Below are positions 17,067 through 23,898 of a stretch of DNA of 64,000 nt, piece after piece. Below the pieces are notes generated by a model. The model worked only from the letters and a program-made list of their open reading frames with translations, ran no database searches and had not been told where the DNA came from. The stretch spans positions 5,801 through 69,800 of the forward strand of contig NZ_JBQCCF010000003.1 of assembly GCF_051962475.1 (NCBI RefSeq), read 5' to 3'. This DNA comes from Dyella_A sp051962475 (GTDB lineage: Bacteria > Pseudomonadota > Gammaproteobacteria > Xanthomonadales > Rhodanobacteraceae). Positions within the stretch are counted from its first letter, which is position 1. Every line of letters starts with the position of its first letter. Both the position numbers and the translations under genes were made by a program.

Positions 17067-17684
17067 CTAGAAGCGGTAGCCGATGCTGAGGCCGTAGGCC
17101 AGCGGGTCGATCGTGGCCTTGCCCACCCGCGTACCGTTCACGTGCACATCCCCGGAAATGCGCATCCAGCGTACATCGGCCGTGGCCAGCCAGCGATCGT
17201 TGATGCGGAAATCGAGGCCGGCGTGCGCGGCTGCGCCGAAGCTGCTGTCGATGGTGACGTGGGTGCCCTGCAGCGGCCCCACGCCCCGGGTCTGGAAGAA
17301 CCGGGTGTAGTTCAGGCCGACGCCGAGGAACGGGGATACCACGGCGTCGGTCAGGAAGCGGTATTGCACCCCGACCGTCGGCGGCAGTTGCTTGGTGGTG
17401 GCCGCCGCCGTGCCGTCAAGGCGCACGGTGTGCTTGAACGGCACCGCCGCCAGCACGTCGGCGCTCCAGTGCGGGTCGAAGCGGTATTCCAGGCTGAAGG
17501 TCGGCTGGGTGTCGCTACCGATCGTGGCCTTCATGCCGGCCAGCGTGCCGTTGTCGGACTTCGGATTGACCGTGTGCACGCCGACGCGGACCACCCATGG
17601 GGACGAGGCGGAGGAGTCGGCGCGCGCGGCGAGCGGACCGATGGCAAGCGTGAGTGCGGCCAGTGCGATGACGGAGACTTTCAT
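17067..17684 (-). CDS. OmpW-family outer-membrane protein
   Basis: A 205-residue protein with a cleavable signal peptide (MKVSVIALAALTLAIGPLAARA) followed by alternating-polarity beta strands of an eight-strand barrel, ending in the outer-membrane signature SIGYRF. OmpW proteins are minor porin-like barrels often induced by anaerobiosis through FNR in enterobacteria. The ATG at 17684 is chosen for the signal peptide; upstream in-frame starts add non-signal residues. A half-degenerate Crp/Fnr-type site lies at 17752-17765. cydA follows 44 nt downstream. Confidence 0.85.
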   Translation of the reverse strand: MKVSVIALAALTLAIGPLAARADSSASSPWVVRVGVHTVNPKSDNGTLAGMKATIGSDTQPTFSLEYRFDPHWSADVLAAVPFKHTVRLDGTAAATTKQLPPTVGVQYRFLTDAVVSPFLGVGLNYTRFFQTRGVGPLQGTHVTIDSSFGAAAHAGLDFRINDRWLATADVRWMRISGDVHVNGTRVGKATIDPLAYGLSIGYRF

Positions 17685-17751
17685 GGATGCCTTGCCCTTG
17701 TGTCGTGACGAAAGATGGAGTGCATTGTCAGGACTCCCTTCGTCGCGCCAC

Positions 17752-17765
17752 TTGACCGCGATCAG
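17752..17765 (-). promoter_or_regulatory. FNR/ANR-type site upstream of ompW-cydABX
   Basis: CTGATCGCGGTCAA on the minus strand, one perfect arm and one arm with a single mismatch. GACAAT (17729-17724) lies 22 nt downstream as the -10 candidate. It is weaker than the other sites in the window, but the identical spacing supports it. Confidence 0.5.
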
Positions 17766-17805
17766 TTTGCAGCCACTGCTGCGACGCCCTGCCGCAGCAC
17801 GCCAT

Positions 17806-18282
17806 TCAGGCGGTCGGCTCTTCCTCACTGTGGTGCACCAGCACGCCGTCGCGATCGCGCACGCTGACTTCCACCGGGATGCCGTCGCGGACGCTGCCGG
17901 TCACCACGCAGAAATGCTCGAACTGGGCCAGCAGGCGCTCCGGCTGCTGGTAGTCGACAAGCGCTTCGGGCAGCTCCAGCGTCACCGCGATGTGCTGCAC
18001 CCGCAGCCGCCCGGCCGCGTTGCGGCCCAGCGTGGCCTGTGCCCGGGTCACCAGCGTGCCCGGTGCGTTCTTGAACTTGCGCAAGGCGAACAGAAGGCTG
18101 GCGCTCAGGCAGTTGGCCACCGCCGCCACCAGCATCCGCGACGGATTCGGGCCGCGCTCCGTGCCGAGCGGCGCGCTCTCGTCGGCGATCAGGTCCGGCA
18201 TGGCGGTGTCGTCGAAGGCGATGCGGAAAACGTAGTCGCTCTCCTGGGTCAGCGTGAGGGTGAACTGCTGGGTCTCGCTCAT
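17806..18282 (-). CDS. OsmC family protein
   Basis: A 158-residue cytosolic protein. The two family cysteines are present in VAAVANCLSASLLFAL and EHFCVVTGSVRDG, the positions used for thiol-dependent peroxide reduction in OsmC/Ohr proteins. The fold assignment is firm; the substrate is unknown, and it is not a classical Ohr. The ATG at 18282 (MSETQQFTLTL) is chosen; an earlier in-frame ATG would run through the regulatory site. It may share the palindrome at 18350-18363 with the divergent GNAT gene. Confidence 0.82.
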   Translation of the reverse strand: MSETQQFTLTLTQESDYVFRIAFDDTAMPDLIADESAPLGTERGPNPSRMLVAAVANCLSASLLFALRKFKNAPGTLVTRAQATLGRNAAGRLRVQHIAVTLELPEALVDYQQPERLLAQFEHFCVVTGSVRDGIPVEVSVRDRDGVLVHHSEEEPTA

Positions 18283-18349
18283 GGTTGCGGTTCCTGGGGT
18301 GGGCGTGAGGGGCATCAAGGTACATGAGCAGCGCACCGCCCGGCGGCGC

Positions 18350-18363
18350 TTGATCGAGGTCAA
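18350..18363 (+). promoter_or_regulatory. FNR/ANR-type site upstream of GNAT-usp-nucleotide operon
   Basis: TTGATCGAGGTCAA. After 22 nt there is TAAAAC (18386-18391) as the -10 candidate, leading to the GNAT start at 18453. Reading leftward, TCATGT lies 22 nt away toward the OsmC gene, a possible weak divergent promoter. Confidence 0.65.
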
Positions 18364-18452
18364 GCCGCACGCCCGATGCGCGGCGTAAAACAACCGGGCA
18401 TCGTGCGGCCGCCCCGGCCAGCGCGTGCCTGCATCCCCTGGAGGAAACCTTC

Positions 18453-19034
18453 ATGCCCACTGGCACCCAGCCTCCCCCCCCGACGACGACGCCGTCCTCG
18501 TCGATTCCGCCCGAAGCCCTGGAGGGCACCCACTGGATCGAGGCGCTGCGCGACGGTACGCGCGTGCTGATCCGCCCGCTGCGGGCGGAGGACCGCGAGC
18601 GCGAGGAGGACTTCATCGCGCGACTGTCCGGCGAGTCGAAGCGGCTGCGCTTCCTGTGTGATTTCAAGCAGGCCAGCCCTGCGCTGCTCAAGCAGCTGAT
18701 GGAACTGCACTACCCCGAGCAGATGGCGTTTGTGGCGCTCGCCCACGACAACGGCAGGCTGCGCGAGGTCGGCGTGAGCCGCTACAGCGCCACCGACGAC
18801 GGCAAGCGCTGCGAGTGCGCCGTGACCGTGGCCGACGACTGGCGCCACCGCGGGCTCGGTGTACTGCTGATGCAGCACCTGATCCAGCTGGCCAGGCGCA
18901 ACGGCTTCAAGCAGATGTTCTCGATCGACACGGCCGACAACGAGCCGATGCGCGAGCTGGCCCATCATCTGGGCTTCGAGCGCCATATCGACCCGGATGA
19001 CGGCAGCCAGGTCATCCACACGCTCTCGTTGTGA
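18453..19034 (+). CDS. GNAT family N-acetyltransferase
   Basis: A 193-residue protein. A Pro/Thr/Ser-rich N-terminal tail (residues 1-25) precedes a GNAT domain; the acetyl-CoA loop is DDWRHRGLGVLLMQHLIQLA (about 128-147), matching the R/Q-x-x-G-x-G/A pattern. It resembles the acetyltransferase domain of protein lysine acetyltransferases of the Pat type, but lacks the acyl-CoA-ligase-like part. The substrate is unknown. It is the first gene of a five-gene operon with usp, thymidine phosphorylase, PRPP-synthetase-like and beta-CASP genes; its stop overlaps the usp GTG start by 4 nt. Confidence 0.85.
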   Translation: MPTGTQPPPPTTTPSSSIPPEALEGTHWIEALRDGTRVLIRPLRAEDREREEDFIARLSGESKRLRFLCDFKQASPALLKQLMELHYPEQMAFVALAHDNGRLREVGVSRYSATDDGKRCECAVTVADDWRHRGLGVLLMQHLIQLARRNGFKQMFSIDTADNEPMRELAHHLGFERHIDPDDGSQVIHTLSL

Positions 19035-19951
19035 CGCGCGTGTCCGACTCGGATGCCCGCCCCGTGCCGCCGCTGACGCAGCCCACTGCCGGCGCGGCGC
19101 ACGGTGCGGGCATGCCGACCGTGCGCAACCACGGCTGGCCCACCGACATACTGGCCGTGCGCCAGGGCGTATCGCACGCGGCGTGGCTTGCCGGCATCGG
19201 TCTGGCCGCCCGCTGGGGCAGCCGGCTCTCCGGTTGCCGGCTGCCGGCCGAACCCACCGGACACGCCCACGAGCCGACCGTGCTGGCCCTGCTCGAACGT
19301 GTGGACGAGCCCCATGAGTCGGCCGCCGACGCGACGTCCTTCGCCCGTCTCGCCCTCGCTGGCGGTGCCACCCGTGCTGACTGGGTGTCCTGCCGCGGCG
19401 GCCTGGCCGAGACGCTGCACCGGCTCGGCGCCTGGCACGACCTGGTGATCCTGGCGCGCGACGCCTTTGCCGGTGACGACCCGTTCGAGCATTTCGGCCA
19501 GGCCCTGCTGGGCTGTCGAATGCCCTGCCTGCTGCTACCCACCGACAGCGCCGACCGCAGCGGCCTGTTCCCGCGCGTGGCGATCGGCTGGAACGGCAGC
19601 ATCGAGGCCACCCGGGCGATGCACGCGGCCCTGCCGTTTCTGCATGCGGCCGAGCACGTCACCCTGATCGACGGGGCCAGGGCGCGCTCGCCCGACGATA
19701 CGTACGAGCCAGCGCCGGATTTCGACCCCGTGCGCTACCTCGCCCGCCACGGCATCGCAGCCCAACGCAAGACGCTGCGCACCACGCCCTCCCACGCCGG
19801 CGAAGCCCTGCTCGCGGCCACCGTGCACGACCGCTCGGATCTGTTGGTGATGGGCGGCTACAGCCATTCGCCGGTACGCGAGCGCATCCTCGGCGGCGCT
19901 ACGCGCCATGTGTTGGCACATGCACCGCTGGCCGTGCTGATGCGACATTAG
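19031..19951 (+). CDS. universal stress protein, UspA family, tandem-type
   Basis: A 306-residue protein with a GTG start overlapping the upstream stop (GTGA). The C-terminal Usp domain carries DLLVMGGYSHSPVRERIL followed by GGATRHVLAHAPLAVLM, a standard loop with modified spacing. The N-terminal domain is divergent. It is similar in plan to the Usp encoded at 5101-5901, so the two are probably paralogues. Being inside the GNAT-to-beta-CASP operon, it should share the oxygen-responsive promoter at 18350. Confidence 0.85.
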   Translation: MTRVSDSDARPVPPLTQPTAGAAHGAGMPTVRNHGWPTDILAVRQGVSHAAWLAGIGLAARWGSRLSGCRLPAEPTGHAHEPTVLALLERVDEPHESAADATSFARLALAGGATRADWVSCRGGLAETLHRLGAWHDLVILARDAFAGDDPFEHFGQALLGCRMPCLLLPTDSADRSGLFPRVAIGWNGSIEATRAMHAALPFLHAAEHVTLIDGARARSPDDTYEPAPDFDPVRYLARHGIAAQRKTLRTTPSHAGEALLAATVHDRSDLLVMGGYSHSPVRERILGGATRHVLAHAPLAVLMRH

Positions 19952-20004
19952 GGCGGTTCCTCGTGGCCACCGGACAGCACGCGCCACCGCGCGAAGGCGG
20001 GTCG

Positions 20005-21550
20005 ATGGAGATCGGCACGGATCCCGGCACCATCACGCACCGCCCTACCGTGGGCGGCGACCGGCTGCGGCGGCTGGGCATCGACACCGGCGCCGAACAC
20101 GTCGTCTACCTGCACCACGCCTCGCCGATCTGCCGCAGCGAAGGCCTCGGCGCCCATGCCCGCGTGCAGTTGCGCATCGGCGCGCGCCAGTTGCTGGCCA
20201 CGCTGGCCATCGTGCACGGCGAACTGTTGGCGCCAGACGAGGCCGGGCTGTGCGAATCGGCATGGCACACGCTGCAGCCGCAGCCGCACGAGCACGTGGT
20301 GATCGCCCACCCGGCCAGCGTCGAGTCGCTCGCCAGCGTGCGGGCGAAGATCTACGGCCGCACGCTCGACGACACGCAGTTGCACGCGATCGTGCGCGAC
20401 ATCGTCGACCATCGCTACAGCCATCTGGAGCTGGCCGCCTTCATCACCGCCTGCAGCGGCGACCATCTCGCCACCGACGAGGTGATCGCGCTGACCCGCG
20501 CCATGGTCGATACCGGCGCCCGGCTGCGCTGGCCGCAGTCCACGGTGGTGGACAAGCACTGCATCGGCGGGCTGGCCGGTAATCGCACCACGCCGGTGGT
20601 GGTGGCGATCGTCACCGCGCTGGGCCTGGTGATGCCCAAGACCTCCTCGCGCGCGATCACCTCGCCGGCCGGCACCGCCGACACCATGGCCATGCTCGCG
20701 CCAGTGGAGCTGGATCTGGTCCACATGCGCCACACCGTCGAGCGCTGCGGCGGCTGCATCGTGTGGGGCGGCGCGATGAACCTTGCCCCCGCCGACGACG
20801 TGCTGATCCGGGTAGAACGGGCGCTGGATGTGGACAGCGCCGGCCAGCTGGTGGCCTCGGTGCTGTCCAAGAAGATCGCTGCCGGCTCCACCCACGTGGT
20901 CATCGACGTACCCGTGGGACCGACCGCGAAGATCCGTAGCGAGGCCGAGGCGCGCGCGCTGCAGTTGCTGCTGGAACAGGTGACCGCGGCCTTCGGCCTG
21001 CAACTGCGCGTGCTGCTCAGCGACGGCCGCGAGCCGATCGGCCGCGGCATCGGCCCGGCGCTGGAGGCACACGACGTGCTCGCGGTGCTGCAGAACCACG
21101 CCGACGCGCCGGCCGACCTGCGCGCCCGCGCCCTGCAGATCGCCGCGGCCGTGCTGGAAACCGGCGGCCTGGCCGGCACGGCGCAGGCCTTGAAGATGGC
21201 CACCGAATGCCTGGATTCCGGGCGCGCCTGGGTGCAGTTCCAGGCGATCTGCACCGCTCAGGGCGGGCTGCGCGTGCCCGGCAGCGCGCCGTGGCAGCAG
21301 CCGGTGCTGGCACCGCGCGACGGCGTGGTGACGGCGATCGACAACCGGCGCCTGTCGCGCGTGGCGAAGCTGGCCGGCGCGCCTTCCGCCCCCCCTGGCC
21401 GGGCTCACTCTGCAGGTGCACGGACGCGACCGGGTCAGCACCGGCCAACCGCTGTTCACCGTGCACGCGCAAAGCCCCGGCGAGCTGGCCTACGCCATGG
21501 AATACGTGGCGCGACATCCCGCCATCGTCTGCCTGGAGGAGGCGTGGTGA
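20005..21550 (+). CDS. type-2 thymidine phosphorylase (AMP-phosphorylase-like), frameshifted near its 3' end
   Basis: A nucleoside or nucleotide phosphorylase of the archaeal/type-2 branch: an N-terminal extra domain (GIDTGAEHVVYLH at about residue 25) followed by the glycosyltransferase family 3 fold with VDKHCIGGLAGN and MPKTSSRAITSPAGTAD. It cleaves the glycosidic bond with phosphate. At 21389-21395 a run of seven C shifts the frame; with six C the protein would continue LAGLTLQVHGRDRVSTG and end EEAW at the TGA 21548-21550. As written, the frame instead reads on into the next gene. ATG 20005 has AAGGCGGG upstream; GTG 19963 is an alternative. Coordinates give the repaired gene. Confidence 0.75.
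21389..21395 (+). repeat. C7 homopolymer at the phosphorylase frameshift
   Basis: Seven consecutive C between G and T. Deleting one C restores a family-like C-terminus and a GTGA stop/start overlap with the downstream gene; the seven-C form yields one open frame through both genes. Confidence 0.9.
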
Positions 21551-22476
21551 GCGCCATCTACGCCCTACCCGGCAACGAGGAGATGGCCGACCGGCTGGCC
21601 TGGCACAGCGGCTTGCCGCGGCGGGTGGTGCAGGTACACCGCTTCCCCGACGGCGAGAGCCGCGTGCGCATCGAGCCGCCGCAGTTGCGCAGCGTGGCGG
21701 TGTTCGTCTGCACGCTGGACCACCCCGACCCCAAGCTGCTGCCGCTGACGATGGCCGCGGCCACAGCGCGCGAACTGGGCGCCTCGCGGGTGGGGCTGGT
21801 GGCGCCCTACCTCGCCTACATGCGCCAGGACACGCGCTTCCACGAGGGCGAAGCGGTGTCGGCGCGGGTGTTCGGCCAGTTGCTCGGCGGCGCCTTCAAC
21901 TGGCTGGTCACGGTGGACCCGCACCTGCACCGTTATCGCCGCCTCGGCGACGTGTATCCGCTGGACGGGTACGTGGTGCATGCAGCGCAACGTCTGGCGC
22001 GCTGGATCGCGCAGGAGGTGCCGCAGCCGCTGCTGATCGGGCCGGACGGCGAAAGCGCGCAGTGGGTGAACGCGGTGGCGCGGATGCTCGAAGCGCCCTG
22101 CGTGGTTGCCGCCAAGCAACGCTATGGCGATCGCGACGTACGCATCACCCTGCCCGCGCTCGACCGCTATGCGGGCCATACCCCGGTGGTGCTGGACGAC
22201 ATCATCGCCAGCGGCCACACCATGATCGCCACCGTGCAATGCCTGCGCGACCAGCCGCTGCCGCCGCCGGTCTGCGTGGGCGTGCACGGCATCTTTGCCA
22301 ATGGCGCGCTGGAGGCGCTGCACGCCGCCGGTGCCGCCCGCGTGGTGGTGAGTAACACCATCGCCTCGCCGCAATCGCAGATCGACCTGAGCGAGGAGCT
22401 GGCGCAGGTCATGCTCGAACGCTGCGGGGGCCGCCTGCGCGCGCCGCCCTCTTCCCTACGGAGATCCCCGCCATGA
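21547..22476 (+). CDS. ribose-phosphate pyrophosphokinase-like protein
   Basis: A 309-residue member of the PRPP synthetase family. The flexible-loop region reads PYLAYMRQDTRFHEGEAVSA and the PRPP loop VVLDDIIASGHTM is intact. It transfers pyrophosphate from ATP to ribose 5-phosphate, or to a related ribose phosphate supplied by the neighbouring phosphorylase. It differs from housekeeping Prs in the catalytic loop (HEGE instead of the usual basic stretch), suggesting a specialised paralogue. The GTG at 21547 overlaps the phosphorylase stop. The last four bases overlap the beta-CASP gene. Confidence 0.85.
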   Translation: MSAIYALPGNEEMADRLAWHSGLPRRVVQVHRFPDGESRVRIEPPQLRSVAVFVCTLDHPDPKLLPLTMAAATARELGASRVGLVAPYLAYMRQDTRFHEGEAVSARVFGQLLGGAFNWLVTVDPHLHRYRRLGDVYPLDGYVVHAAQRLARWIAQEVPQPLLIGPDGESAQWVNAVARMLEAPCVVAAKQRYGDRDVRITLPALDRYAGHTPVVLDDIIASGHTMIATVQCLRDQPLPPPVCVGVHGIFANGALEALHAAGAARVVVSNTIASPQSQIDLSEELAQVMLERCGGRLRAPPSSLRRSPP

Positions 22477-23876
22477 ACCGGCATATCGTCTACAGCGCGC
22501 ATGGCGCCGCCAAGCAGGTCACCGGCTCGTGCCACCTCGTGCGCTTCGGCACGCTGAGCGTCCTGATCGACTGCGGCCTGTTCCAGGGCAGCGACGAGGA
22601 GGAACGCGCCAACGCTGAGTCGTTCGGCTTCGAGCCGGCCAGCGTGGACGTGCTGCTGCTCACGCACGCGCACCTGGACCACTGCGGGCGCATACCCAAG
22701 CTGGTACGCGATGGGTTTCGCGGACGCATCCTGGCCACCTCGGCCACCCGCGACCTGGCCCGCGTGGTGCTGCTCGATGCCGCCGGATTGCAGGAAGAGG
22801 ACGCCCGCCGCGCCCAGCGCAGCGGACGGCGTCGCGACGAGGCCGCCAGCACCCCGCTGTACACGCTCGACGATGCGTTGCACGCGCTGGACTACTTCGC
22901 CAGCCCGGTAGCCTACGGCGAGATTGTGCCGCTGGCGCCGGGCGTGCAGGCGCAGTTCCTGGATGCCGGGCACATCCTGGGCTCGGCCTCGATCCTGCTC
23001 AGCCTGGACGACGGCGAGCAGGTGCGCCGCATCGTGTTCTCCGGCGACCAGGGCAACCCGGGGCGCCCGCTGCTGCGCGACCCGGTGCCGGCGCCTGCCG
23101 CCGACTACGTGGTGATGGAAACCACCTACGGCAACCGGCCGCACCGCTCGCTGCCCGATACCGTCGACGAGCTGTACCAGGCGATCCGCGAGACGGTGGC
23201 AAGGCACGGCAACGTGATTATCCCCACCTTCGCGCTGGAGCGTGCGCAGGAGATCCTCTACTACCTGCACCGGGGCATCCGCGACGGCCACATTCCCGCG
23301 CACACCTCGGTGTTTCTCGACTCGCCGATGGCGATCTCCGCCACCGAAATCTTCCGCCGGCATCCGGAATGCTTCGACGACGGCTTCCGCCAGGAACTGC
23401 AGCACGGCGACCCGTTCGCCATGCCGAACCTGCACTTCGCCCGCGAAACGGCCGAGTCGATGGCGATCAACCGGATGGAGGGCGGCGCGGTGATTCTCGC
23501 CGGCTCCGGCATGTGCAACGGCGGACGCGTGCGCCACCACCTGAAGCACAACCTGTGGCGCGAGCGCTGCAGCGTGGTGTTCGTCGGCTATGCCGCGCAC
23601 GGCACGCTGGCGCGCCGCATCGTGGATGGCGCCGAGAGCGTGCGCATCTTCAACGAGGAGATCCGCGTGCGCGCGCAGATCTGGACCATTAACGGCTTCT
23701 CCGCCCACGCGGACCAGGCCGGGCTGCTGCACTGGCTGGGCCACTCACCGCGGCGTAAGGTGCTGCTGGTGCACGGCGACTACGACGTGGGCATGCAGGT
23801 GATGCGCGAACGGCTGGACCAGTTGGGCATCTCCAGCCAGATGCCGGGGATGCACGAGCCGATCCTGCTGGATTGA
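22473..23876 (+). CDS. MBL-fold beta-CASP RNA-metabolising hydrolase
   Basis: A 467-residue metallo-beta-lactamase protein of the CPSF/YSH1-like beta-CASP group. Metal-binding HAHLDH is at residues 65-70, followed by DAGHILGSA, FSGDQG, ETTYGNR, AHGTLARR and the terminal FSAHADQ. Enzymes of this group are RNA endo/exonucleases. It starts in an ATGA overlap with the PRPP-synthetase-like gene; the trio phosphorylase/PRPP-synthetase/beta-CASP suggests coupling of RNA turnover to nucleotide salvage. The gene ends the operon and is convergent with the GGDEF-EAL gene. Confidence 0.88.
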   Translation: MNRHIVYSAHGAAKQVTGSCHLVRFGTLSVLIDCGLFQGSDEEERANAESFGFEPASVDVLLLTHAHLDHCGRIPKLVRDGFRGRILATSATRDLARVVLLDAAGLQEEDARRAQRSGRRRDEAASTPLYTLDDALHALDYFASPVAYGEIVPLAPGVQAQFLDAGHILGSASILLSLDDGEQVRRIVFSGDQGNPGRPLLRDPVPAPAADYVVMETTYGNRPHRSLPDTVDELYQAIRETVARHGNVIIPTFALERAQEILYYLHRGIRDGHIPAHTSVFLDSPMAISATEIFRRHPECFDDGFRQELQHGDPFAMPNLHFARETAESMAINRMEGGAVILAGSGMCNGGRVRHHLKHNLWRERCSVVFVGYAAHGTLARRIVDGAESVRIFNEEIRVRAQIWTINGFSAHADQAGLLHWLGHSPRRKVLLVHGDYDVGMQVMRERLDQLGISSQMPGMHEPILLD

Positions 23877-23898
23877 TCGGCGCGCGCCACCGCCACCT

